DNA of 64,000 nt from Pseudomonas frederiksbergensis (GTDB lineage Bacteria > Pseudomonadota > Gammaproteobacteria > Pseudomonadales > Pseudomonadaceae): positions 31,495 to 95,494 of the forward strand of contig NZ_JQGJ02000021.1 in NCBI RefSeq assembly GCF_000802155.2. The letters are read 5' to 3'. The notes beneath the pieces were generated by a model. The model had not been told where the DNA came from, made no database searches, and was given only the letters and a program-made list of their open reading frames with translations. Positions within the stretch are counted from its first letter, which is position 1. Every line of letters starts with the position of its first letter. Shown here in pieces: positions 32,582 through 40,458 of the stretch. A program made the position numbers and the translations under genes.

Positions 32582-33475
32582 TCATGCTTCCCCGATTTGT
32601 TGCGCTCTTTTAATGAAGCGCTTCAGCTCTGCTGAAATTGGCCTCTCCGGTACAACGATGAATGTTGCCGTGTCGGGGATATCGTCGATAGCCGGCCGAA
32701 CAATGACGTCAGGGTGGTTGTAAATGGAAAGCTGCGATTCCAACCCGATACCAATGCCATAGCCAGCGGCCACCAGCATCATCATGGGCTCATGACCAGA
32801 AACATGTTCAGCAATGTTGGGAGAGGGCAGCGAGTCGTCCTCAAACCAATGATTAATGACATTACGTCCGCCGGCGCAACGTTCAGGATGGCAGAGAATC
32901 AGGGGGTACCGGAGTGCTTCCCCAAGAGGCACTTTATCCAGGGAAAGCAGTGGATGGTGAGTCGGAATAGCAATGGCAGGGCGTTCGGCCCAAACCCTAA
33001 ACTTTGTGAGTCCATTGGTGGCTACTGTGCTGTCGACAGTGAAACCCGCATCTATCTCGTCGTGTAAGAGCGCTTTGTGCATCTCGTTGACAGTCATTTC
33101 AACAATCCGAATCTCGGTGGTAGGTTCCTCCTCTCGGCATCGAGCCAGTAGCTGTGTCAGCCGAGGCTGAGCCAGGCTATCGGCGATGGCTATACGTACC
33201 CTGCCGCGATAGCCCTGGGAGGCCGATTGCACTCGTGTCAGGGCGTTATCCATGAAGGCAAGTACGCGGCGAGCCTCTTCACGGAAAATCTCCCCAGGCC
33301 AAGTCAGCTGTATACGCCCCTTGGTGCGATGGAGCAGTCGGACACCGAGATAGGATTCAAGATCTCTTATGGCTCTGGACAACGGGGAAGGTTCGATGTG
33401 AACTCTGGCCGCCGCACGAGCAAAGCTTTGTTCTTCAGCGACGATAAGGAAATAGCGCAGGTGACGTATTCTCAT
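32582..33475 (-). CDS. LysR-type transcriptional regulator near the ICE end
   Basis: 297 aa from ATG 33475 (MRIRHLRYFLIVAEEQSFAR). The winged helix-turn-helix (SFARAAARVHIEPSPLSRAI RDLESYLGVRLLHR) is at residues 15-55; the periplasmic-binding-like effector domain follows (RVRIAIADSLAQPRLTQLLA, IDAGFTVDST, MMMLVAAGYGIGIGLES). It is typical of the cargo LysR genes found between alpA and the att site in Pseudomonas ICEs. Its target is unknown; it may control ICE transfer genes or nearby host genes. Size and motifs are complete. Confidence 0.9.
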   Translation of the reverse strand: MRIRHLRYFLIVAEEQSFARAAARVHIEPSPLSRAIRDLESYLGVRLLHRTKGRIQLTWPGEIFREEARRVLAFMDNALTRVQSASQGYRGRVRIAIADSLAQPRLTQLLARCREEEPTTEIRIVEMTVNEMHKALLHDEIDAGFTVDSTVATNGLTKFRVWAERPAIAIPTHHPLLSLDKVPLGEALRYPLILCHPERCAGGRNVINHWFEDDSLPSPNIAEHVSGHEPMMMLVAAGYGIGIGLESQLSIYNHPDVIVRPAIDDIPDTATFIVVPERPISAELKRFIKRAQQIGEA

Positions 33476-34080
33476 GGTGTATCTTCCTTGTTGGTTGTTG
33501 ACATGCTCTTTGACCGCGAGCAGTGCTCTGTTATTCGCGCACTGGTAGTGGTTTCGGTGAATTGCTGTGTGATGCAATCCATAAGTTTTGACGTGGCCAA
33601 AGTGGACATGCACAAATCGCAATTGTGTGACTGCTTCCTGAAGTGTTGATCCTACCGGCGCCGCTGCGTGACCCTGCCGTTGCGAAAGGTGCTTGATCGG
33701 TGGGGCGGGCCAGCCGTGCGCGTTGGTGCTTTGCCGAGCGCAGATCACTGCTGGCAATCGCCGAGACGTTGCGTTACGAGCGGGGCTTGGGCTTGGGCTG
33801 GTCTGAGGATGAGGGGCGGCCTGTCATGACACCCTCACATGCACTGCCGAGCGACCGTCTCGTTGGGGCAACGAGGTCTTATTGCCCCTCCACGAACAAC
33901 TCGCCTCAGGGACGTGTGAAGGGTGAGTCATGGTTGTTGTTGGCCGTCTGTGGCCATCAATGGAAAAAAACTTGGTTTAGGACTTGCCAATGGGCCAGAA
34001 CAAGTCCACAATAGCGTCCATTCCTGAGATAGGAAGCAAGGAAAACCTTTTTAAATCATAAGGTTAGAGGCTAGATTCTA
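33476..34080. other. Terminal ICE segment without a convincing gene
   Basis: About 600 nt between the LysR gene and the att repeat. A 104-codon plus-strand frame (33700-34014) is rich in R, S and W and has no ribosome binding site. Nothing resembling an integrase is present, so the integrase must be at the other ICE end, as in ICEclc. Confidence 0.45.
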
Positions 34081-34098
34081 GTCCCGTTTCCCGCTCCA
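34081..34098. other. ICE attachment site (attR-like), 18-bp copy of the tRNA-Gly 3' end
   Basis: GTCCCGTTTCCCGCTCCA is 17/18 identical to the GTCTCGTTTCCCGCTCCA end of tRNA-Gly(GCC), the known 18-bp attachment core of ICEclc-type elements, and is preceded by a tRNA-like TTCTA. No tRNA body precedes it, so this is the ICE-distal repeat. The intact tRNA-Gly gene and the integrase should lie beyond the left edge of the window. Confidence 0.85.
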
Positions 34099-34110
34099 AA
34101 TTCAAGAAAA

Positions 34111-34137
34111 CGCCGCTCATTAGAGCGGCGTTTTTTT
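34111..34137 (+). terminator. Rho-independent terminator, originally that of the tRNA-Gly transcript
   Basis: CGCCGCTC-atta-GAGCGGCG followed by T7: an 8-bp GC-rich stem with a 4-nt loop. It starts 13 nt after the CCA end of the att repeat, the right place to terminate tRNA-Gly before ICE insertion separated the two. It may now stop transcription leaving the ICE. Confidence 0.88.
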
Positions 34138-34154
34138 ATGCGCGCAAAAAACTC

Positions 34155-35015
34155 CTATCCCTCCAGGCTTTGCACCAGGCTTTCCAGCGCCTCTTCATCG
34201 GGGGGCGGCGGTGCAGCGCTCGAGCAGCGTACCTGGTACGCGAGACGGTATTCACTGGGCGTGCAATTGGCGTACTGCTTGAAGGCGCGGGCGAAGTAGG
34301 ACGGGTCCTTGAAGCCGGCCTCATAGCCAATGCTGGTGATGGGCATCTGGCTGTTGTCGAGCAATTCCTTGGCGAAGCTCATGCGCTTGTTCAGCACATA
34401 GTCGGTAAAGCCCAGGCCATTGGCCTCCTTGAACACGCGGCTGAAGCGGAACGTGGTCATGCCGCAGCGCTTGGCGAGGTCGCGCTGGTCGATGCTGTCG
34501 CGAAAGTGCTGGTCGATGTACAGCATGATGTGGCTGAGGGCCTGGTGCTTCTGGTGCCCGGAGGTCAGGCGAATGCTGTCCGGCAGCGTCGGGGAGTGGT
34601 CGATCTGGGAGGTCGAGCCTCGGCCGCCGGATTGGCGACGCAGCTCGCACAGTTGCGTCACAGCGGTCAGGTAACGCTTGCGCTCGGCGGTTGTCAGGGG
34701 AAGCACCATGTATTCCCAGACGCTCGAGCGCATGGCCCAGACGGCGAGTTCCTCGGAATGTTGCACCGTGAACATGGTGATCGGGATGGCCGGGACCGTG
34801 CGCTTGATGTCCAGCAACCGCCTCAAGCCCTGGGTGTCCGGGCGATCGAAGTGGATACAGATCATGTCGGCCTGCACACCGGTGGGCAGCAGCGCGTTTT
34901 TCGCCAGGGCGCAGTCGCACGCTTGCTCGAACTGGCTGACGAGTTCCTTGGTGGAACGGTCGTGAGTCAGATCGAACCACAACAGCTTTGGCTTTCCAGT
35001 CAGATTTGGCGCCAT
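34155..35015 (-). CDS. AraC-family transcriptional regulator with receiver-like N-terminus, divergent from the tad locus
   Basis: 286 aa from ATG 35015 (MAPNLTGKPKLLWFDLTHDR); a TTG at 35066 would add 17 residues. The N-terminal half resembles a response-regulator fold (DMICIHFDRP, PAIPITMFTVQHSEELAVWA), without the canonical phospho-acceptor surroundings. The C-terminal half is a standard double helix-turn-helix AraC domain (IDQRDLAKRCGMTTFRFSRVF, MPITSIGYEAGFKDPSYFAR AFKQY, TPSEYR). It is transcribed away from flp, and the intervening 300 nt hold paired direct repeats, so it is the likely regulator of the pilus locus and of itself. The C-terminus has a run of prolines and an acidic tail. 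Confidence 0.85.
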   Translation of the reverse strand: MAPNLTGKPKLLWFDLTHDRSTKELVSQFEQACDCALAKNALLPTGVQADMICIHFDRPDTQGLRRLLDIKRTVPAIPITMFTVQHSEELAVWAMRSSVWEYMVLPLTTAERKRYLTAVTQLCELRRQSGGRGSTSQIDHSPTLPDSIRLTSGHQKHQALSHIMLYIDQHFRDSIDQRDLAKRCGMTTFRFSRVFKEANGLGFTDYVLNKRMSFAKELLDNSQMPITSIGYEAGFKDPSYFARAFKQYANCTPSEYRLAYQVRCSSAAPPPPDEEALESLVQSLEG

Positions 35016-35170
35016 AGGACGACTACTCGGTGGCTCTTCCTGCCCGTTAGCTAGCAGTATTGCCAATGTGCTATCAGTTTGCCGAATTAATTTTTACAGG
35101 CCCCTCGTCCTTTAGTGCTGCGTCCCTCACGCGCCGTTGCCAGCGTTGCGCAAACAGCGGCGATCGCCAG

Positions 35171-35230
35171 CCGGACAATTTTACGTCCGGCGCAAAATAA
35201 TCCTAGCGATGTGCAAAATCCTCCTAACGA
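35171..35230. promoter_or_regulatory. Direct repeats and inverted repeat upstream of flp (candidate activator site)
   Basis: GCAAAATAATCCTAGCGA (35192-35209) and GCAAAATCCTCCTAACGA (35213-35230) match at 15 of 18 bases and are spaced 21 bp, two helical turns, as AraC-family proteins prefer. CCGGAC (35171-35176) and GTCCGG (35185-35190) form an inverted repeat just upstream. The site is about 85 nt before the flp start and lies between it and the divergent AraC gene. Confidence 0.65.
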
Positions 35231-35314
35231 CAATACCGGCCCGCTGACTAGGGTTGCATCAGGCAGTTCGAAATGTACTGCCTCTTTGAAAACAACCCCG
35301 ATGAGGTGTGCGAA

Positions 35315-35506
35315 ATGACTCTTCAAACTATCAAGGCTTCGGTATTGAAGTTCGCCAAAGATGAAGACGGCCTGACCATTGTGGAATACGCCGTTGCCGG
35401 TGGGTTGATCACGGTGGCCGTGGCCGCGATGTTCGTTTTGCTGGGCGGCGCCGTGAACACCCGTATTACCGCGCTCTGCGCCGCCGTGAAGGGCGCTGCC
35501 TGCTGA
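35315..35506 (+). CDS. flp: Flp/Fap-type pilin, copy 1
   Basis: 63 aa from ATG 35315 (MTLQTIKASVLKFAKDEDG). The leader ends in glycine, and the mature part begins LTIVEYAVAGGLITVAVAAM, the Flp motif with glutamate and tyrosine at mature positions 5 and 6. The prepilin peptidase should cut after G. A hydrophobic helix and a short polar tail with two cysteines (ALCAAVKGAAC) follow. It is the major subunit of the Tad pilus. Mature copy 1 and copy 2 differ at only one residue (NTR versus NDR). Confidence 0.92.
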   Translation: MTLQTIKASVLKFAKDEDGLTIVEYAVAGGLITVAVAAMFVLLGGAVNTRITALCAAVKGAAC

Positions 35507-35652
35507 AACCAGCACCCGCATCGCAATGGGGCCAAGCCCATCGAGGCGCCGGTTTCCAATGTGTCTGATAAAGGTTCGAAGTGTCGGCTTGATGAACTTC
35601 GGGTTGTTCTTTATCGGCCTGTTTTCGTAACCGTTCAAGTGAGGCAAACAAC

Positions 35653-35844
35653 ATGAAAGTTCAACAGATCAAAACTTCGATAGTTAAATTCATCGATGAT
35701 GAAGATGGCCTGACCATTGTGGAATATGCCGTCGCCGGTGGGCTGATCACGGTGGCCGTTGCCGCCATGTTCGTCCTGTTGGGTGGTGCCGTGAACGATC
35801 GGATCACTGCGCTTTGTGCCGCAGTCAAAGGCGCTGCCTGCTAA
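35653..35844 (+). CDS. flp: Flp/Fap-type pilin, copy 2
   Basis: 63 aa from ATG 35653 after CAAGTGAGG. The leader MKVQQIKTSIVKFIDDEDG differs from copy 1, but the mature region (LTIVEYAVAGGLITVAVAAM…) is nearly identical, so this is a tandem duplication with selection on the mature pilin. The 146-nt gap between copies has no gene. The peptidase gene follows 26 nt after the stop. The two copies may differ in expression or processing rate. Confidence 0.92.
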   Translation: MKVQQIKTSIVKFIDDEDGLTIVEYAVAGGLITVAVAAMFVLLGGAVNDRITALCAAVKGAAC

Positions 35845-35870
35845 CCCCAACCGCCCTATGGAGACGCATC

Positions 35871-36401
35871 ATGTCCATGGAATTGCTGGTAACGACGGTA
35901 CTGCTGCTAGGACTGCTGGGCGTGGCGGTGGTAAGCGATCTGCTTCGCCACCGCATCCCCAACAAGCTGGTCCTGCTGGGCCTTGCCCTGGGATTGGCCA
36001 GCCAGGCGTATACCGGCGCAATCGGCGGGCTGGGCGACAGCCTGTTGGGCATGCTGATCTGTTTCGCGTTGTTCCTGCCCATGTACGCGGTGGGTGGCAT
36101 GGCCGCCGGCGATGTCAAGTTGATGACCATGGTGGGCAGTTTCCTACCCTTTCATTACGCACTGTGGGCGGCGCTGTTCAGCCTGATCGCCGGCGGTGTG
36201 TGCGGTTTCCTGATTGTCCTGGCCCGCGGCCAACTGCTGCAGACCCTTGAGCGCTACTGGTTGAGCGTCCGCGCCCAGGCCTACCTCGCGCCAACGGCGG
36301 ACGAGGTCGCCGGCAAACCGTTTCCCTACTCGATTGCAATCCTGATCGGCACTTTGAACAGCGTTTACTGGCAACTGGTTGCCGGCGGCTGGGGAGTCTA
36401 G
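35871..36401 (+). CDS. tadV: Prepilin peptidase TadV/FppA (A24 family)
   Basis: 176 aa from ATG 35871 after GGAGACGCATC; a longer upstream frame overlaps flp and is not used. It has six or so hydrophobic segments. The two catalytic aspartates of A24 aspartic peptidases are visible in VVSDLLRHRIPN and in MAAGDVKLM (the GxGD motif is AAGD here). It lacks the N-methyltransferase domain of PilD, as expected for Tad peptidases. It cleaves Flp and probably the TadE-like pseudopilins at the inner membrane. Confidence 0.9.
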   Translation: MSMELLVTTVLLLGLLGVAVVSDLLRHRIPNKLVLLGLALGLASQAYTGAIGGLGDSLLGMLICFALFLPMYAVGGMAAGDVKLMTMVGSFLPFHYALWAALFSLIAGGVCGFLIVLARGQLLQTLERYWLSVRAQAYLAPTADEVAGKPFPYSIAILIGTLNSVYWQLVAGGWGV

Positions 36402-36403
36402 TC

Positions 36404-37732
36404 ATGCACGTCATCAACGATAGCGATGCCTACCCCAGTGAACGCGAAGCGGTGCAGCGCCTGGCGCCGCAGCCGTGCACCATACGCGACACCGGCCTGA
36501 GCGACAGTTTCCTCGGCGAACTGGTGTGCAAGCACCTGCACGATGGCGGAGTACTGGACATGTCGCGGCTGGTGGAGCGCCTGGCCCTGACCGGCGCGGT
36601 CCTGGAGGAAGTCCTGGCGTTCCTGCGCAAGGACGGTCGCGTCGAAGTGCTCGGCCAATTGGGCCAGGCCGGCGGACAAACGCTGCGTTATGGGCTGACC
36701 GAACGCGGCCGCAGTTCAGCCCGCGACGCCTTGGCCCGCAGCGGCTACATCGGCGCGGCGCCGTTCCCGGTCAGTACCTATCGCTCGCTGATCAAGATCC
36801 AGACCATTCACCACGGTCGCATCACCGCCAAGGACATGAACCAGGCCCTGGCCGGCATGGTGCTCAGCCAAGGCATGCTCGATCAACTGGGTGTCGCGCT
36901 GAATTCCGGGCGGGCGATCATGATCTACGGCCCGGCGGGCACCGGCAAAACCTACGTCAGTAGCCGTTTGATCCGGCTGTTCGCCGAGGCCATCTGGGTG
37001 CCTCACGCGATTGTCATCAACGAATCGGTGATCGAGATCTACGACCCGCAGGTGCACCAGCGCCTGGACGACAACAGCCAGACGAACAACCTGATGCTCA
37101 ACGAAGGCATCGATCGTCGGCTGTTGTGCTGCAAGCGCCCGATCGTTATCACCGGCGGCGAGTTGACCATGGAACAGCTGGACGTGCGCTACGACCCGTT
37201 CACCCGGCAATACCAGGCTGCCCTGCAACTGAAGGCCAGCAACGGACTGTTCATCATCGACGACATGGGTCGCCAGCGCATGCCCCCGGCCGAGCTGCTG
37301 AACCGCTGGATCGTGCCGATGGAGGAAAAACGCGACTTCATCAACCTGGGCGGCGGCCGTCACTGCGAGCTGCCGTTCGACCTGGTGCTGGTGTTTTCCA
37401 CCAACCTCAACCCCTTGGAGCTGGCGGACGAAGCCTTCCTGCGGCGCATCGGCTACAAGGTGCAGTTCGGCTATCTCAAGCCGGACGAATACGAGCGCAT
37501 CTGGCGCCAGGAATGCGAGCGCCTGGGCATCGCACACGACCCGCTGCTGGTGCGCTATGTCCTGCAACGGCTGTATGGCGGCGAAGGCATGCCGCTGGTG
37601 CCTTGCCACCCTCGCGACCTGTTGAACATGGCGCTTGACCGCCAGCGTTACCTGGGCGGTTCCGGGCCCCTGTTGCCGCAAGAGCTGGAATGGGCCTGGC
37701 ACAACTACTTCGTTCAGCTCGACTTCCTTTGA
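36404..37732 (+). CDS. AAA+ ATPase embedded in the tad locus
   Basis: 442 aa from ATG 36404 after GGGGAG. Residues 1-130 include a winged-helix-like region (VERLALTGAVLEEVLAFLRK DGRVEVLG…TLRYGLTERG). The ATPase core has Walker A YGPAGTGKTY (about residues 182-191), Walker B-like LFIIDDMGRQRM, and sensor-like VFSTNLNPLELADEAFLRRI. There is no signal peptide. It is not one of the standard Tad proteins (TadA is separate), and related ATPases are annotated only as chaperone-like. Position between tadV and rcpC, with short spacing, makes a role in pilus assembly or its control likely. All ATPase motifs look intact. Confidence 0.8.
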   Translation: MHVINDSDAYPSEREAVQRLAPQPCTIRDTGLSDSFLGELVCKHLHDGGVLDMSRLVERLALTGAVLEEVLAFLRKDGRVEVLGQLGQAGGQTLRYGLTERGRSSARDALARSGYIGAAPFPVSTYRSLIKIQTIHHGRITAKDMNQALAGMVLSQGMLDQLGVALNSGRAIMIYGPAGTGKTYVSSRLIRLFAEAIWVPHAIVINESVIEIYDPQVHQRLDDNSQTNNLMLNEGIDRRLLCCKRPIVITGGELTMEQLDVRYDPFTRQYQAALQLKASNGLFIIDDMGRQRMPPAELLNRWIVPMEEKRDFINLGGGRHCELPFDLVLVFSTNLNPLELADEAFLRRIGYKVQFGYLKPDEYERIWRQECERLGIAHDPLLVRYVLQRLYGGEGMPLVPCHPRDLLNMALDRQRYLGGSGPLLPQELEWAWHNYFVQLDFL

Positions 37733-37747
37733 TCTGGAGATACCGAC

Positions 37748-38563
37748 ATGAGCTCTCGTACGCTTCCGCTGATAGGCGTTTCCCTGGTAATGGGCCTTGG
37801 TGCCGCATGGATGGCTGACTCCTGGCTGAGCGCGCGACTCAACGCGTCCCCCGACGATCACCTGCGAAGCGTAGTGGTCGCGACGGTGGAAATCCCCTTC
37901 GGGCAAATGGTCGAGGCCCAGCAGGTCACGACCGTACGCATGCCGATGGACACGATTCCGGACGATGCGTTCGACAGCAGCGACAAGGCCGTGGGCAAGA
38001 TCGCCACCTTCGACATCCTGCGCGGTGACATCGTGCGCGGTGCCCGTCTGAGCGAACATTTGGGCGGCAGCACCCTGGCCTCGCTGATCGCGCCCGACAA
38101 ACGGGCCATATCGGTGCGCGTGGATGACGTGGTCGGTGTCGGCGGCTTCCTCTTGCCGGGCAACCGGGTCGATGTGCTGGCGACCAAGACCACCAGCGCC
38201 GGCAGCAACAGCGCGACGTCGCGGACCCTCCTGGAGAATCTGCGGGTGCTGGCAGTGGACCAGACCGCTGGTACGGACAAGACGCAACCGGTGGTGGTGC
38301 GGGCCGTGACCTTGGAGATGTCCGGCAGCGAAGCGGAGCTGCTGGTTACCGCACAGACCGAAGGCAAGCTGCAGCTGGCCTTGCGCAACCCCCTGAACCT
38401 GGAGAAGAAAGCCGTGGCCGTCGCGCCGCCAGCCCCTGCGCCGGTCATGGCGATGGCTGCCGCGCCGGTGCCAAGGCCAGTGGTGCAGCGCAGTGCCAAG
38501 CCGCAGGGCGGGGCGATCACGCTGATCCGCGGCGTGGAAAGCAGCGTGATCAATGTTCGCTGA
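37748..38563 (+). CDS. rcpC: Flp pilus assembly protein CpaB/RcpC
   Basis: 271 aa from ATG 37748 after CTGGAGATACCGAC. An N-terminal membrane anchor (LPLIGVSLVMGLGAAWMAD) is followed by a SAF domain (VVVATVEIPFGQMVEAQQVT TVRMP) and the RcpC domain (ISVRVDDVVGVGGFLLPGNR VDVL…VTLEMSGSEAELLVTAQTEG KLQLALRNP). A P/A-rich tail ends with a short conserved segment (GGAITLIRGVESSVINVR). The SAF domain may bind peptidoglycan and positions the secretin complex. It is followed at once by the TadG-like gene. Confidence 0.9.
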   Translation: MSSRTLPLIGVSLVMGLGAAWMADSWLSARLNASPDDHLRSVVVATVEIPFGQMVEAQQVTTVRMPMDTIPDDAFDSSDKAVGKIATFDILRGDIVRGARLSEHLGGSTLASLIAPDKRAISVRVDDVVGVGGFLLPGNRVDVLATKTTSAGSNSATSRTLLENLRVLAVDQTAGTDKTQPVVVRAVTLEMSGSEAELLVTAQTEGKLQLALRNPLNLEKKAVAVAPPAPAPVMAMAAAPVPRPVVQRSAKPQGGAITLIRGVESSVINVR

Positions 38564-38632
38564 ATGACTGACCCGTGCCAGGCCTCCCAGGGCAGGGCGA
38601 TACCGATCCTCAACGGTGTAGATGAGGGCTCG

Positions 38633-39970
38633 ATGATGAATGCCAGTATCCGGCAGCCGTTGACGCTGCCTCGACGCCAGGGAGGGGCGGTAAGTGTATT
38701 GATGGTGATCGCGTTGGCGGCGATCGGCATGATGGCGGCGCTGGCGTTGGACGGCGGACACATGCTGCTGAACAAGACGCGGCTGCAGAACGCGGTGGAT
38801 GCCGCGGCCCTCGGTGGCGCCAAGACCCTTAGCCAGGTATCCGGCGGCATGAACATGGCCAGCACGACCCGTGCGGCGGCCTTGGACACCCTGAGCAGAA
38901 ACGCCAACGCCGTCGGCAACGCTGAACTGGCCACCGCCGTCGCCGGGAACCCGGGTGCCTTTGCGGCGGTGGAGCTGTCCAGCAGCGTCTACGGCCCGTT
39001 CTCTTATCCCGGCCCGTCGGACGCCAAGTACGTGCGGGTTTCGGTCCCCAGTTATCAACTCAACGGCTTCTTCTGGAGCTTCGTCCAGTCCGTGGGCGAC
39101 GGCAGCCTGGGCGGCAAGGCCGTGGCGGCGATTGCCACCGCAGGGCCCAGTCCCACAGCGCCTTGCGACCTCGCACCGTTGATGGTCTGTGGCGACGCCA
39201 GCCAGTACGACCCGGCCGCCGGTAACTTCTGGAGCTACCACTTTGGCGACCTGGTGGTACTGAAAACGGCGGCGGGCAACACCTCGCCCATCGGGCCGGG
39301 CAATTTCCAGTTGCTTGATTTTGGCTCCGGTGGCAGCACGGTCCGTCAGGACCTGGCCGGCGGCGGCTCGGTCTGCCGCGCCGTGGGAGACACCGTCCAG
39401 ACGTCGCCGGGCAATACCGTGGGTCCTGCGTCCCAAGGCTTGAACACGCGCTTTGGCATCTATAACGGCCCGGTCAGTGCCTCCGACTACCCGCCGGATC
39501 TGGTCACCTCTTCGAGCTCGCCGGCCATGACCTACAACGACACGCTCGCCCAGGCGCAGTACAAGGGCCAGGCGGTCACCTCGAGCGGCGGCGATTTGTC
39601 TGCGGGCGGCGAGGCGATCCCTGACTACAACGACTGGCGAGCCCAGGTTTCCGCCTGTGTGGCTGGCAGCGGCACGGGCTGCCAGAGCAACGGTGTCTTC
39701 GAGCGTCGGATGCTGAAAATCGTGGTGGGCAATTGCACCGGCAAACAGGGCGGCTCGACGTCCATTCCGGTGCTGGGGTTCGGCTGCTATTTCGTTGTGC
39801 AACCAATGAACGGCGGCGGCACCCAGGCGCAGATATTCGGCCAGTTCGCCTACGAATGCGAAGGCGACAACGTCCCGGGGCCGACCCCGAGCAGCGACGC
39901 CGGGCCGCAGATCATCCAGCTCTACAAAACCTATATCAACGGCAGCAGCACGCCGAGCACCGACTCGTAG
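38633..39970 (+). CDS. TadG-like pilus assembly protein (TadE/G N-terminal domain)
   Basis: 445 aa from ATG 38633 (MMNASIRQPLTLPRRQGG), after GAGGGCTCG; the open frame begins at 38564. The N-terminal Tad segment (GGAVSVLMVIALAAIGMMAALALDGG) is the class-specific hydrophobic stretch of TadG-like proteins, followed by NKTRLQNAVDAAALGGAKTL. The rest is a secreted, glycine- and serine-rich region with several cysteine pairs and no visible von Willebrand MIDAS. It probably anchors or initiates the pilus on the outer face of the inner membrane, or is itself exported. Confidence 0.83.
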   Translation: MMNASIRQPLTLPRRQGGAVSVLMVIALAAIGMMAALALDGGHMLLNKTRLQNAVDAAALGGAKTLSQVSGGMNMASTTRAAALDTLSRNANAVGNAELATAVAGNPGAFAAVELSSSVYGPFSYPGPSDAKYVRVSVPSYQLNGFFWSFVQSVGDGSLGGKAVAAIATAGPSPTAPCDLAPLMVCGDASQYDPAAGNFWSYHFGDLVVLKTAAGNTSPIGPGNFQLLDFGSGGSTVRQDLAGGGSVCRAVGDTVQTSPGNTVGPASQGLNTRFGIYNGPVSASDYPPDLVTSSSSPAMTYNDTLAQAQYKGQAVTSSGGDLSAGGEAIPDYNDWRAQVSACVAGSGTGCQSNGVFERRMLKIVVGNCTGKQGGSTSIPVLGFGCYFVVQPMNGGGTQAQIFGQFAYECEGDNVPGPTPSSDAGPQIIQLYKTYINGSSTPSTDS

Positions 39971-39978
39971 GAGGCGTC

Positions 39979-40458
39979 ATGACACAGGCCCCTTTCAAAT
40001 CACCCTGCGGCCAGCAAGGCGTGGCGCTGGTGGAGTTCACCCTGGTGCTGCCGGTATTGCTGTTGCTGTTGCTGGCCTTCGGCGAGTTCGGCCGCATGCT
40101 TTACCAATACAACGTGCTGTTGCAGGCCAGCCGCGATGCCGATCGCTTCGTGGCCGGCCAAGCGTGGAACGCCACCCTCGGCACGGTTTCCCTCACCAGC
40201 ACACTGCAGGCCCAGACCAAGAATGTCGCGGTCTATGGCGTGCCGAGTGCCACCGGCACCGCGGTGGTGTCCGGGTTGACCACCGACCATGTGCAAGTCG
40301 TCGCCGAAGGCGTCGACCATGTACGTGTCACCATCACGTTTACCTTCTGCCCGGTGATTGGCGCGGGCAGCTGCAGCGGATCGATTCCCGGTTTCTTCGG
40401 CAGCGCCATGTCCTTGGGCATCCCGCTGGTCGCGACCACCGTCATGAGGGCGTTGTGA
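39979..40458 (+). CDS. tadE: TadE-like pseudopilin 1
   Basis: 159 aa from ATG 39979 after TAGGAGG. QGVALVEFTLVLPVLLLLLL AFGEFGRMLYQYNVL is the typical TadE prepilin-like helix with glutamate at mature position 5 and the conserved EFGR. The remainder is a periplasmic beta domain with two cysteines (FCPVIGAGSC). It is a minor pilin thought to prime or stabilise Flp fibres after TadV cleavage. Its stop shares a base with the next start. Confidence 0.9.
   Translation: MTQAPFKSPCGQQGVALVEFTLVLPVLLLLLLAFGEFGRMLYQYNVLLQASRDADRFVAGQAWNATLGTVSLTSTLQAQTKNVAVYGVPSATGTAVVSGLTTDHVQVVAEGVDHVRVTITFTFCPVIGAGSCSGSIPGFFGSAMSLGIPLVATTVMRAL

Noticed and set aside
33700..34014. A 104-codon plus-strand frame near the att site
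   Set aside because: Rich in R, W and S, no ribosome binding site, no recognisable motif; probably chance.
34060..34098. A tRNA gene
   Set aside because: Only the 3' end (about 25 nt) of tRNA-Gly is present; no D or anticodon arm precedes it. It is the att duplicate.
34170..35054. A 294-codon plus-strand frame opposite the AraC regulator
   Set aside because: Mirror of the AraC gene; the minus strand carries clear AraC motifs.
36716..39802. A 1028-codon open frame on the minus strand across the tad locus
   Set aside because: It lies antisense to three well-supported tad genes, is very rich in H, Q, R and A, and has no ribosome binding site. It is a by-product of GC-rich codon use on the other strand.
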